Part shown: in pieces, positions 33,029-43,714 of the stretch
Position numbering within the stretch: position 1 is the stretch's first letter
Layout: each line of letters begins with the position of its first letter
Assembly: GCF_014207445.1 (NCBI RefSeq)
Contig: NZ_JACHEM010000015.1
Location: forward strand, 1-64,000
Source: Streptomyces candidus
GTDB taxonomy: Bacteria > Actinomycetota > Actinomycetes > Streptomycetales > Streptomycetaceae
Direction: 5' to 3'
Length of the DNA: 64,000 nt
Program-made: the position numbers and the translations under genes
Notes under the pieces: model-generated
Databases searched by the model: none
The model's input: only the letters and a program-made list of their open reading frames with translations
What the model was told of the DNA's origin: nothing

Positions 33029-33793
33029 TCAGTCGCCGGCTCCTGGGAGCAGGTCGACGAAGGGTTCGGGGGTGGCGGAGATGCCGTGGCCGAACGGGGC
33101 GTCGAGGTCCCAGATGAGGAAGAGGAGGAAGGCGATCATGACGCTGAAGAGCCCGGCGAGCAGCAGTTCTCTTCCGGTGCGGCGGATCTGCAGGGCGAAG
33201 ATGAGGCCGATGGTGATGAGGGCGCCGGTGATGAGGCCGAACCAGACGACGGTGGGCATCGTCGCCCCGGTGTTCTGGGCGCGACTGTTGCGGGCGTCGT
33301 CGGCGGCGGCGACCTGGTCGACGAGGGGCTGGTAGGCCTGGCCTTCGAGGTCGGTCCTGGGCGCGTAGAGGGTGACGTCGTGACGGACGCGGTCGAGGAG
33401 TTCGCCGCCCCGTTCGGTGACCTCGTTGTGTTCCGTCATGTGCGGCCACTCGGTGTCGATGACGTAGTCGACGTACGCGTCGATGTCGGCGCGGATGCGG
33501 GCGCGGACGTCGGCCGGGTAGACCTCGGCGCGTGCGCTGACCTCGTGCAGGGCCTGTGCCTCCTGACGGACGGACTCCTGGGCGGCGCCGCGTCCCTCCC
33601 AGACGCCGGCGATGGCGAGGCCGAGGACGATGGCGTAGATCACGCCGATCATCATCGTCATGTATTCGAGGACGTCGGGGGTCTGGGTCGGGTCGTCGTC
33701 GTCGCCGACCCGGCGGTGGTTGATCACCACGATGGTGAGGACGATCGCGCAGGCCGAAGCCATCGCGATGCTCAGAACGAGCCATTCCGACAA
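33029..33793 (-). CDS. DUF4239 membrane protein (bestrophin-like fold)
   Basis: A 254-residue membrane protein with two N-terminal helices (about 5-23, 45-65), a long helical cytoplasmic or periplasmic middle (70-165) and two C-terminal helices (about 180-200, 208-227), the DUF4239 layout. The start appears to be TTG at 33793, with GGAGG five bases upstream; no in-frame ATG or GTG gives the first helix intact. It follows the Pro-rich secreted gene by 25 bases, so the two are likely an operon. Possible channel-like role, by fold only. Confidence 0.85.
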   Translation of the reverse strand: MSEWLVLSIAMASACAIVLTIVVINHRRVGDDDDPTQTPDVLEYMTMMIGVIYAIVLGLAIAGVWEGRGAAQESVRQEAQALHEVSARAEVYPADVRARIRADIDAYVDYVIDTEWPHMTEHNEVTERGGELLDRVRHDVTLYAPRTDLEGQAYQPLVDQVAAADDARNSRAQNTGATMPTVVWFGLITGALITIGLIFALQIRRTGRELLLAGLFSVMIAFLLFLIWDLDAPFGHGISATPEPFVDLLPGAGD

Positions 33794-33818
33794 GGGAACC
33801 TCCGTCGGTGGGACCGCA

Positions 33819-34451
33819 TCAGCGGGAAGAACGGGGACGCAGTACCGCGACGGCGAAGACCGCGGGCGCTGTGATCATGAGGGCGAGGGTGAGCATGGAC
33901 GTGCGGTTCTTCGAGGGTTTGCGCGCGGGCTTGCGGTAGGTGGGGATGGCGACCGCCCGGGACGCGGGCGGTGCGGGGAGGGCCGAGGGGCGGCCGGGGG
34001 GAGAGGGGGGTTCGGTAGCGGGGGAGGGCGGCGGAGTCAGCGGGGGCCTCTCGGGCACAGGTGCAGGCACGGGCTCGGGCGGACGAGGCCGGGGCGGCGG
34101 TTTCGGCTCCGGTTCCGGCGCGGGTGGCGGTACGGGAGGTGGCGCGGGCGGGGGCACCGGGGCCGGCGCCGGAGGAGGAGCCGGCGCCGGGGGCTTGGGG
34201 TCCGGCGGGATCGGTGGCGGAGGGGGCGGTGGCGGCGGCGGGGGAACGGGCTTCGGTGAGCACGACGTGCCGTCGCCGCCCGCCACCGCGATCGCCGACG
34301 TTCCGCCGCCCTCGCCGATCGAGGCGTAGGCACAGCTGTCGGCCGAGGCGGGAGCCGAGCCCGCCAGCACCAAGCCCAAAGTGGCCGCGGACAGCAGTCG
34401 CAGCAGGAGCGGAGCGGACTTCCGGCGTGATCCGTGGACGAGGGGCCTCAT
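33819..34451 (-). CDS. Secreted proline-rich protein with C-terminal membrane anchor
   Basis: A 210-residue exported protein: basic N-terminus, signal helix (about 15-38, ending ASA), a short folded patch with two Cys (DSCAYASIGEGGG, DGTSC), a proline-rich rod of about 100 residues (runs of P with K, A, E), then a basic stretch, a membrane helix (about 185-203) and RPRSSR. No LPxTG. The rod could span the cell wall. ATG 34451 is taken; TTG 34463 is an alternative. Upstream in the same operon as the DUF4239 gene. Confidence 0.72.
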   Translation of the reverse strand: MRPLVHGSRRKSAPLLLRLLSAATLGLVLAGSAPASADSCAYASIGEGGGTSAIAVAGGDGTSCSPKPVPPPPPPPPPPPIPPDPKPPAPAPPPAPAPVPPPAPPPVPPPAPEPEPKPPPRPRPPEPVPAPVPERPPLTPPPSPATEPPSPPGRPSALPAPPASRAVAIPTYRKPARKPSKNRTSMLTLALMITAPAVFAVAVLRPRSSR

Positions 34452-34688
34452 GAATCTGCCCAACGAGCGGCACGCGGAAGAAGTATGGGATTCCCCTGAT
34501 GGGAGTCACGGGCTCGAATTTGCGCATGAGAAGGGTTCTGGTGTGCGAACCGCTGTGGGAGGCGACCGTCGATTTCTTCTCCCCGCCGTTGAACGCGGCG
34601 GTGTTCCCCGCACGTACCTAGGGCCGGGTGCGACGCACGGACGCGTCGGACACAGCCCTACGAGAACCTTCGGGAAACGGGAGTCGAC

Positions 34689-35693
34689 ATGAACAGCTGG
34701 CGGAACGTCTCGCTCGCGGTGACGGCGGCGGCGGTACTGGCGATGACGACGGCGTGCGGCCAGGACGGCGCCGACGGCGCCCCGGGATCCCGGACCGTCG
34801 GCAACCCGGCCCCCGCCCAGCGGCCCGCTCAGGACGGGTACGGCGAGGACCAGGCGCCGGCCGCTGAGCCGCGGCCGGCGGGGCAGCTCGCCGCCCGCGA
34901 CACCGGACAGCTCGGCAAGGTCGTCACCGACAGCGCGGGCATGACCCTCTACCGCTTCGACAAGGACACCGCGAAACCGCCGACGTCGAATTGCGGCGGC
35001 GACTGTGCGAAAACCTGGCCGCCGGTACCCGCGGCGAGCGTCACCGCGCCCCCCGGGACCGCCCCCGACCTGGTCGGCGAGGTGACCCGCGGCGACGGCC
35101 GCAAGCAGCTCACCCTGGGCGGCTGGCCGATGTACCGGTACGCCGGGGACGCCGCGGCGGGGGACGCCAAGGGGCAGGGTGTGGGCGGCACTTGGTTCGC
35201 TTCCGCTCCCGACGGCAAGAAGGCCGCCGCGTCGCCCGAGAAGCCGGACGCCGGAACGGAGAAGCCGGACGCCGCCGCCCCCGGGGCCGAGGGCCCGGAG
35301 GGTGCCGCCTCCCCCGGTGCGCCCGCCGACCGACCCGGCATGTCCGTGCGGAAGGACCCCGAACTCGGCGAGATCGTCGTCGACCGGCGCGGCCGTACCG
35401 TCTACCGCTTCAAGAAGGACTCGGCCTGGCCCATGAAGTCCGCCTGCACCGGCGACTGCCTGGCCAAGTGGCCGGCCGTCGCCCCCGTACCGAAGAACGA
35501 CACCGAGGGCATCCTCAAGAAGGGCTACGTCGTCTTCGACCGCCCCGACGGGGCCAAGCAGCAGACGATCGACTGCTGGCCGCTCTACACCTACTCGGGC
35601 GACACCGGGCCCGGCGACACCAACGGCCAGGGCGTGGGCGGCACTTGGTACGCCGTGTCGCCGCAGGGCAGGATGGTGGGCGCTCCCAGGTGA
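34689..35693 (+). CDS. SCO0930-family lipoprotein with secreted repeats
   Basis: A 334-residue lipoprotein: signal with lipobox-like AMTTACGQ (Cys23), an acidic-Pro linker, and two copies of the Lipoprotein_15-type repeat, each with a Leu/Val-Tyr-Arg-Phe-x-KD strand, a Cys-x3-C segment (NCGGDCAKTWPPV; ACTGDCLAKWPAV), a G-W/C-W-P-M/L-Y strand and the ending GQGVGGTWF/YA. Between them is an Ala/Glu/Pro linker. Similar repeats are predicted redox or metal-binding surface domains. The next two genes are the DUF574 methyltransferase and rmdA, the same order I recall at SCO0930-SCO0928. CGGGAG precedes ATG 34689. Confidence 0.9.
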   Translation: MNSWRNVSLAVTAAAVLAMTTACGQDGADGAPGSRTVGNPAPAQRPAQDGYGEDQAPAAEPRPAGQLAARDTGQLGKVVTDSAGMTLYRFDKDTAKPPTSNCGGDCAKTWPPVPAASVTAPPGTAPDLVGEVTRGDGRKQLTLGGWPMYRYAGDAAAGDAKGQGVGGTWFASAPDGKKAAASPEKPDAGTEKPDAAAPGAEGPEGAASPGAPADRPGMSVRKDPELGEIVVDRRGRTVYRFKKDSAWPMKSACTGDCLAKWPAVAPVPKNDTEGILKKGYVVFDRPDGAKQQTIDCWPLYTYSGDTGPGDTNGQGVGGTWYAVSPQGRMVGAPR

Positions 35694-35960
35694 CATTCCC
35701 GGCGGGTCCCCGTAACGGAGGGTCCCGAGTGGGAGCCGTACCACGTATGCCCCTACAGTCGGCCCGTCGTCCCCGTTCGCGCGGGGGTGACGGGCCGGGC
35801 GCGTGCACGGGTGCACTTGCCATCCGGGTGTGACCGAGAACGGACGGGTAATTTCCGTTTTCGCTCGCCCCACTGGCGGTGGATCAGTAGCCTCAGCTCG
35901 AACACCGGGCACGTACGTCAGCCGTGCCCGCATTCGTCGCGGCGACTGTTGGAGACATTG

Positions 35961-36773
35961 ATGGAGCGTCCCGCCTGGGCACCGCCGGGCATCGACATCT
36001 CGATGCCGAGCGTGTCCCGTATTTACGACTACTACCTGGGCGGTTCGCACAACTTCGAGGTCGACCGGGAGGCGGCCCGCAGGGCGATGGAGTTCATGCC
36101 GGGCCTGCCCAAGATCATGCAGGCGAACCGGGCGGTCATGCGCCGCGCCGTACGGCACGCGCTGTCCGAGGGCGTTACCCAGTTCCTCGACATCGGATCC
36201 GGCATCCCCACCTTCGGCAACGTCCACGAGGTGGCCCAGGCCGCCGACCCCGCCGCGCGTGTGGTGTACGTGGACCACGATCCGGTGGCCGTCGCGCACA
36301 GCCGGGCCGTCCTCGAAGGGAACGAGCTGGCGACCGTCGTCGCCGCGGACTTCCGCAAGCCCGGCGAGATCCTCGAAGCCGCCGAGCTCCGCCAACTCCT
36401 CGATCTGGAAAGGCCGGTGGCGCTCCTGCTGGTCGCCCTCCTGCACTTCATCGAGGACGCGGACGACCCGTACGCCGCCGTCGCCACGCTCCGCGACGCC
36501 CTGGCCCCCGGCAGCATGCTGATCCTCACCCACGCCTCCTACGAGGGCGTGCCGCTCACCGAGGAACTGACGGGCGGTGTCGTCGACATCTACCAGAAGA
36601 TCAAGAACCCGCTGATCATGCGTTCGCGTTCCGAGGTCGCGCGGTTCTTCGAGGGCTTCCGGATGGTCGAACCCGGTCTGGTGCCGATGGCCGAATGGCG
36701 GCCCGAGACGCCCGTCGCGCAGGAAGACCCGTACGCCTTCTCGGGCTTCGCAGGGGTGGGGCGCAAGGCGTGA
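35961..36773 (+). CDS. SAM-dependent methyltransferase, DUF574/SAV2177 family
   Basis: A 270-residue Rossmann methyltransferase of the actinomycete-specific DUF574 family, recognised by SVSRIYDYYLGGSHNFEVDR near the N-terminus and the SAM-binding FLDIGSGIPTFGNVHEVAQ. Streptomyces have many paralogues with unknown targets. GGAGAC upstream fits ATG 35961. Its stop overlaps the GTG of rmdA by four bases, so both proteins are made together; the meaning of this pairing is unknown. Confidence 0.9.
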   Translation: MERPAWAPPGIDISMPSVSRIYDYYLGGSHNFEVDREAARRAMEFMPGLPKIMQANRAVMRRAVRHALSEGVTQFLDIGSGIPTFGNVHEVAQAADPAARVVYVDHDPVAVAHSRAVLEGNELATVVAADFRKPGEILEAAELRQLLDLERPVALLLVALLHFIEDADDPYAAVATLRDALAPGSMLILTHASYEGVPLTEELTGGVVDIYQKIKNPLIMRSRSEVARFFEGFRMVEPGLVPMAEWRPETPVAQEDPYAFSGFAGVGRKA

Positions 36774-39166
36774 GCGCGCAGGCGCAGGCCTCCGACGGGG
36801 AACGGGACGGCGCAGCGGCCGGCGTGCCCGACTCCGGGCCGGGCGGCGGCGGCCGGGCCCGGACCCGGCCCCGCAGCCCCGGCACGGTCCGGTCCTCGGG
36901 CGCCGTCCCGGTCCAGGGGTCCGGCCCGAGCAGGGGTACGGAACCGGCCCTGGCCTCCGCGCCGGGCGCGGTCGTCTACCCGACGGGTACGGCATCCGCT
37001 CCTTCCCCCTCCGCCGGGAAGCAGGCGGCCGTCCCCGACGGGCCCGAGGACCGGCTCAGACGGTTCGCGACGATCTGGAGCCGGGCCATCTTCCCGGCCA
37101 CCGCCACCTCCCTCACCCGGCCCGAGTTCGAGCAGCTCCTGCTGCCGCTGGCCCGCCTGCTCGGCGAGGCGCTGCACCGGCGGCCCTTCGACGCGAACCC
37201 CGCGCACGAGGTCGGGGCAGCCCTCGTCGAGGCGCACTGCACCGACCCGGACGCCCTCGTCCGCACCCTCGGCGTCGTCGAGTCGTATCTCGTCCTGTAC
37301 TGCGCCGCGGCCGACGGGCCGCCGGCCGCCGCCGAGGAGAACCGCGCCCGCTGCGCCCGGCTCCAGCACGGCATCGCCGCCGGGTTCGCCCGCGCGCTGC
37401 GCGAGCGCACCCTGCGCGAGCAGGAGGCCATCGCCCGTTCCGCGCTCTGTGCGCGCACCGAGGCCCGCCAGGCCCTGCACGCCACCGAGGAACGTTTCCG
37501 CGCGGTCTTCGAAGGGGCGGCCGTCGGTATCGGCATCGCCGCCCTGGACGGCACGATCCTGGAGGTCAACGAGACCCTCACCCGGATGTTCGGCGGCCTC
37601 GACACCCAGATCCGCGGCCGCAAGGTCAGCGACTGGGACCACCCCGAGGACACCGCCCAGATCTGGCGGATGTACGAGGAGCTGGTGCGCGGCGAGCGCG
37701 ACCACTACCGCTGCGAGAAGGCCTTCTACCGGGGTGACGGCACCGTCCTGTGGACCAACCTCACCGTGTCGCTGCTGCGCGACGCCGAGGGCCGCCCGCA
37801 GTACCAGCTCGCCCTCATGGAGGACACCACCGAGCGGCGGCTGCTCAATCTGCGCCTGCGCTACGAGGCAACCCACGACGCGCTCACCGGACTGCCCAAC
37901 CGGACGTTGTTCTTCGAACGCCTGGAGAAGGTCCTGTCCGCCGGGGGCGACGCCCGCTTCGGTCTCTGCTACCTCGACCTGGACGGCTTCAAGGCGGTCA
38001 ACGACAGTCTCGGGCACTCCGCGGGCGACCGCCTCCTCGTCGAGGTCGCCGACCGCCTGCAGAGCTGCGCGACGGCGCCCGGCGAGATGGTGGCCCGGCT
38101 CGGCGGCGACGAGTTCGTGGCGCTGACCACGGGTCCCGACACCCGCCGCGAGGTCGACGACCTGGCTGCCCGGATACTGAACGCCCTGGCCACCCCCATC
38201 CACCTGGAGGGCCGCGAGATCACGGTGCGCGGCTCCATCGGCATCGTCGAGGGCCCGGCCGCCGAACGCGGTCCCGCCGACGTCCTGCGCAGCGCCGACA
38301 TCACCATGTACCGCGCCAAGGCGGCGGGCGGCAACCGCTTCGAGTTCGCCGACGCGGAGGCCGACGAGCGTGCCATCACCCGGCACGGCCTCACCCACGC
38401 GCTGCCGGCCGCCCTGGAGCGCGGCGAGTTCTTCATCGAGTACCAGCCCCTCGTCCACCTCGGCGACGGCAGCGTCCACGGCGCGGAGGCCCTGGTCCGC
38501 TGGAGCCACCCGCAGCACGGCGTCCTGGGGCCGGACCGGTTCATCCCGCTCGCCGAGCACACCGGGCTGATCGTGCCGCTCGGCCGCTGGGTGCTCCAGG
38601 AATCCGTACGGCAGGCCAGGTTCTGGCAGGAGAAGCACGCCGACGGCGGCCCGCTGCGCATCAACGTCAACCTCTCGCCCACCCAGCTCCACCACCCCGG
38701 CCTCGTCGCGGACACGGTCGAAGTCCTCGAACGGGCGGGCCTCTCCCCGGGCGCCCTCTGTCTGGAAGTGACCGAGTCCGCACTGATAGGTGCCGACGAG
38801 GGCCTGCTCAAGCCGCTGCGCCAGCTCGCCGAGATGGGCATCGACATCGCCCTCGACGACTTCGGCACCGGTTACTCCAACCTGGCCAACCTGCGCCGCC
38901 TGCCGGTCAGCGTCCTCAAGCTCGACCGCTCCTTCACCCAGAGCATGCAACGCCTGCCCGCCGACCCCGTCGACATCAAGATCGTCGAAGGGATCGTCTC
39001 GCTGGCACACAGCCTGGAACTCGCCGTAACGGTCGAAGGCGTCGAAACGGGCGCCCAGGCCGAGCAGTTGCGGGAACTGGGCTGCGACACCGCGCAGGGC
39101 TGGTACTACGCCAGGCCCGGCGCCCCCGACATGATCCACTCGCTGGTGCTGATGGACGCCGTCTGA
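36770..39166 (+). CDS. rmdA: PAS-GGDEF-EAL cyclic-di-GMP phosphodiesterase
   Basis: A 798-residue cytoplasmic c-di-GMP enzyme with a disordered head (1-90), a helical region (90-225), PAS (about 240-355), GGDEF (about 365-520) and EAL (about 540-785). The cyclase motif is intact (LGGDEF, 444-449) but the inhibitory RxxD site is replaced by APGE (436-439). The EAL site is complete: EALVRW (573), NVNLSP, LEVTESAL, DDFGTGYS, KLDRSF, VEGVET. RmdA of S. coelicolor (SCO0928) is a phosphodiesterase that lowers c-di-GMP so that aerial growth can start (known). Architecture and neighbours support the name. Confidence 0.83.
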   Translation: MSAQAQASDGERDGAAAGVPDSGPGGGGRARTRPRSPGTVRSSGAVPVQGSGPSRGTEPALASAPGAVVYPTGTASAPSPSAGKQAAVPDGPEDRLRRFATIWSRAIFPATATSLTRPEFEQLLLPLARLLGEALHRRPFDANPAHEVGAALVEAHCTDPDALVRTLGVVESYLVLYCAAADGPPAAAEENRARCARLQHGIAAGFARALRERTLREQEAIARSALCARTEARQALHATEERFRAVFEGAAVGIGIAALDGTILEVNETLTRMFGGLDTQIRGRKVSDWDHPEDTAQIWRMYEELVRGERDHYRCEKAFYRGDGTVLWTNLTVSLLRDAEGRPQYQLALMEDTTERRLLNLRLRYEATHDALTGLPNRTLFFERLEKVLSAGGDARFGLCYLDLDGFKAVNDSLGHSAGDRLLVEVADRLQSCATAPGEMVARLGGDEFVALTTGPDTRREVDDLAARILNALATPIHLEGREITVRGSIGIVEGPAAERGPADVLRSADITMYRAKAAGGNRFEFADAEADERAITRHGLTHALPAALERGEFFIEYQPLVHLGDGSVHGAEALVRWSHPQHGVLGPDRFIPLAEHTGLIVPLGRWVLQESVRQARFWQEKHADGGPLRINVNLSPTQLHHPGLVADTVEVLERAGLSPGALCLEVTESALIGADEGLLKPLRQLAEMGIDIALDDFGTGYSNLANLRRLPVSVLKLDRSFTQSMQRLPADPVDIKIVEGIVSLAHSLELAVTVEGVETGAQAEQLRELGCDTAQGWYYARPGAPDMIHSLVLMDAV

Positions 39167-39257
39167 GCGGACGGGCCGTCCGAAGCGGCGGTTCCTCCGA
39201 TGCGGTAGCTCGCCTCCGGTGCGGGTGGACGCGCCCGGAGGAAGGATGCCACGACTC

Positions 39258-40148
39258 TCAGGAGGCGGGCTCCCACAGCCCCACCATCATCCGCTGCAAC
39301 TCCCGTGCCGCCCGCGGTGGCGCCACGTCGCTGCGGTGCGCCAGCGCGATCGTGCGCCGCAGTCCCGGCCTGGCCAGCGGGGTCACCCGCAGGCCGGTGC
39401 CGGCGTGTTCCGCCACCATGCGCGGTACCACGGCCAGCCCCAGGCCCGCCCGGACAAAGCCCAGGACCGCGTCCATCTCGCCGCCCTCCACCGTGAACGT
39501 CGGCTCGAAGCCCTCGGCGCGGCACGCGGCCACGGTCAGTTCCCGAAGGTCGTAGCCGTGGCGGAACATCACCATCGGCGTGTCGCGCAGGTCGGCGACG
39601 CGGACCGGACGGCGCGGCGCGCGGGCGGACGGCGCGGACACCACCACCAGGTCCTCGTGCAGCAGTTCCACCGCGGTGAGCGCCGGGGAGGGCGTCGGCA
39701 GGGGCAGTACGACCAGGGCCAGGTCGAGAGCGCCGCGCGCCAGCTGCCGGACGAGGTCGTGCGAGCCGCCCTCCTCGACGAGGAGCTGGATGCCGGGGTG
39801 CGCGTCGTGGAAGGCGCGCAGCACGTCCGGGAGCAGGCCCGTGCACAGACTCGGGGTCGCGCCCAGACGGACCCGGCCGCGCCGCAGCTGCGCCAGCTCC
39901 TGCACCTCCCGGCGGGCGGTGTCGGTGTCGGCGAGGATCCGGCGGGCCAGCGGCAGCAGCGCCTCGCCCGCGTCGGTGAGCGCGATGTTGCCGCGTGCAC
40001 GCGTGAACAGGTCCGCGCCCAGCTCCCGCTCCAGCGAGCGGATCTGCTGGGAGAGCGAGGGCTGCGCCACGTGCATCTCCTCGGCGGCCCGGGTGAAGTG
40101 CCGCGCCTCGGCCACGGCCACGAAATAGCGGAGCTGCTGGAACTGCAT
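39258..40148 (-). CDS. LysR-family transcriptional regulator
   Basis: A 296-residue LysR protein. The N-terminal winged helix-turn-helix reads FTRAAEEMHVAQPSLSQQIR (about 18-37), and the C-terminal effector domain (90-296) binds a small co-inducer. It is divergent from sdhCAB across a 97-base region containing an ATAG-N7-CTAT box, so it most likely controls that operon and itself. TATGCT lies six bases before ATG 40148, which suggests a leaderless mRNA. Confidence 0.9.
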   Translation of the reverse strand: MQFQQLRYFVAVAEARHFTRAAEEMHVAQPSLSQQIRSLERELGADLFTRARGNIALTDAGEALLPLARRILADTDTARREVQELAQLRRGRVRLGATPSLCTGLLPDVLRAFHDAHPGIQLLVEEGGSHDLVRQLARGALDLALVVLPLPTPSPALTAVELLHEDLVVVSAPSARAPRRPVRVADLRDTPMVMFRHGYDLRELTVAACRAEGFEPTFTVEGGEMDAVLGFVRAGLGLAVVPRMVAEHAGTGLRVTPLARPGLRRTIALAHRSDVAPPRAARELQRMMVGLWEPAS

Positions 40149-40154
40149 GCCCTC

Positions 40155-40237
40155 AGCATAGGCACGCCCGATAGCGGCAGCCTATGGACTTGAGCCGAAC
40201 CATGTCTTGGACCTTTCGGGCCCTTCGGCCCTAGCGT
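40155..40237. promoter_or_regulatory. LysR / sdhC divergent promoters with LysR box
   Basis: ATAGCGGCAGCCTAT at 40171-40185 fits the LysR-type T-N11-A palindrome (ATAG-N7-CTAT). Toward sdhC, TTGGAC (40207-40212) and TAGCGT (40232-40237) form a -35/-10 pair with a 19-base spacer, ending eight bases before ATG 40246. Toward lysR, the minus strand reads TATGCT at 40155-40160, six bases before its ATG. Confidence 0.6.
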
Positions 40238-40245
40238 CCTGACCC

Positions 40246-40977
40246 ATGGCTCTGGCATCGCGGCAGGACACCGCCCCCTCCCGAAAACCGCCCGTACGGC
40301 GCCCCACCGGACTGCGCGGATTCTGGGGATCGACCGTCGGCAAGAAGACGGTCATGGCGGTCAGCGGGCTGATCATGCTCGGCTATCTGGTCGCCCACAT
40401 GATCGGCAACCTGAAGATCTTCTTCGGGACGGACGAGTTCAACGGTTACGCGCACTGGCTGCGCACCATGGGCGAACCGGTCCTGCACTACGAGTGGGCC
40501 CTGTGGATCGTCCGCGTGCTGCTGCTCGCGGCCGTCGTCGGGCACGCGGCGGCCGCGTACCAGCTCAGCCGCCGCGACCTCAGGGCCAGACCCGTCGCCT
40601 ACGCCCACAAGCGCAGGCGCGCGAGCTACGCGACGCGCACCATGCGATGGGGCGGCATCATCCTGCTGCTGTTCATCGTGTGGCACCTGCTGGACCTGAC
40701 CACCCTCACCGTCAACGAGAACGCACAGGCGGGGCGCCCGTACGAGAACGTCGTCGCGACCTTCTCCACCTGGTACGGGAACACGATCTACGTCGTCGCC
40801 ATGCTCGCCGTCGGCCTGCACATCCGGCACGGCTTCTGGAGCGCCGCCCAGACGCTGGGCGTCGGCAACGCGACCCGCGAACGCTTCCTGAAGGTGACGG
40901 CCAACCTCCTCGCCCTCGTACTGACCGTGGGCTTCCTCTCCGTGCCGGTCGCCGTGATGACCGGATTGGTGGGCTGA
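40246..40977 (+). CDS. sdhC: Succinate dehydrogenase cytochrome b subunit
   Basis: A 243-residue membrane anchor of the single-subunit, dihaem (type B) kind, with five helices and conserved His in LVAHMIGN, VVGHAA, FIVWHLLDL and LHIRHGFW as haem ligands. It passes electrons from SdhB to menaquinone. It is followed by sdhA after one base. No ribosome site precedes the ATG, which agrees with the leaderless promoter noted upstream. This anchor type belongs to the second SDH set of Streptomyces rather than the SdhC/SdhD set. Confidence 0.93.
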   Translation: MALASRQDTAPSRKPPVRRPTGLRGFWGSTVGKKTVMAVSGLIMLGYLVAHMIGNLKIFFGTDEFNGYAHWLRTMGEPVLHYEWALWIVRVLLLAAVVGHAAAAYQLSRRDLRARPVAYAHKRRRASYATRTMRWGGIILLLFIVWHLLDLTTLTVNENAQAGRPYENVVATFSTWYGNTIYVVAMLAVGLHIRHGFWSAAQTLGVGNATRERFLKVTANLLALVLTVGFLSVPVAVMTGLVG

Positions 40978-40978
40978 C

Positions 40979-42924
<1,946 letters not shown>

Positions 42925-42928
<4 letters not shown>

Positions 42929-43671
42929 GGCTCACCCTGCGCGTCTGGCGCCAGAAGAACCCCCACACCCCCGGGCAGATGGCCACTTACGACGTCGACA
43001 ACATCTCCGCCGACATGTCCTTCCTGGAGATGCTCGACACTCTCAACGAGGAGCTGATCCTCAGGGGCGACGACCCCGTAGCCTTCGACCACGACTGCCG
43101 CGAGGGCATCTGCGGCGCCTGTTCCCTCGTCATCAACGGCGACGCCCACGGACCCGAACGCACCACCACCTGCCAGCTCCACATGCGGTCCTTCTCCGAC
43201 GGCGACACCATCGACGTCGAACCGTGGCGGGCCTCCGCCTTCCCCGTCGTCAAGGACCTCGTGGTGGACCGGTCGTCCTTCGACCGGATCATCCAGGCGG
43301 GCGGTTACGTGAGCGTGCCGACCGGCGCCGCGCCCGACGCCCACGCGACTCCGGTGCCCAAGGCCGACGCCGACTTCGCCTTCGAGCACGCCGAGTGCAT
43401 CGGCTGCGGGGCGTGCGTCGCCGCCTGCCCCAACGGGTCGGCGATGCTGTTCACCTCGGCGAAGGTCAACCACCTCAACGTGCTGCCACAGGGCGCGCCC
43501 GAGCGGGAGACCCGGGTCCTTGACATGGTCGCGCAGATGGACGACGAGGGCTTCGGCGGCTGCACCCTTGCCGGGGAGTGCGCCACCGCCTGCCCCAAGG
43601 GCATCCCGCTCCCGTCCATCGCGGCGATGAACAAGGAGTGGCTGCGGGCGAACCGCAAGGCGAAGCGCTGA
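42925..43671 (+). CDS. sdhB: Succinate dehydrogenase iron-sulfur subunit
   Basis: A 248-residue electron-transfer subunit. The plant-type [2Fe-2S] site is CREGICGACSLVING with a later Cys in TTTCQLH; the C-terminal ferredoxin part has CIGCGACVAACPNGS and CTLAGECATACPKGIP for the [4Fe-4S] and [3Fe-4S] clusters. It completes the sdhCAB operon; its ATG overlaps the sdhA stop. Only 43 bases separate its stop from the convergent UvrA-like gene. Confidence 0.95.
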
Positions 43672-43714
43672 GAGAAATGACGAGACGTCAAGATGCGGAC
43701 CACCGGCCAGGGTG

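Noticed and set aside
32073..33785. Long minus-strand frame crossing the FAD hydroxylase and DUF4239 genes
   Set aside because: Arg/Pro-rich shadow of DUF4239 in another frame; DUF4239 itself has the helices and ribosome site.
36590..39139. Long open frame antisense to rmdA
   Set aside because: Same shadow effect; the plus strand has complete GGDEF and EAL motifs.
43678..43690. TGACG-AGA-CGTCA as a terminator between sdhB and the UvrA-like gene
   Set aside because: Five-base arms with a three-base loop are too weak to claim.
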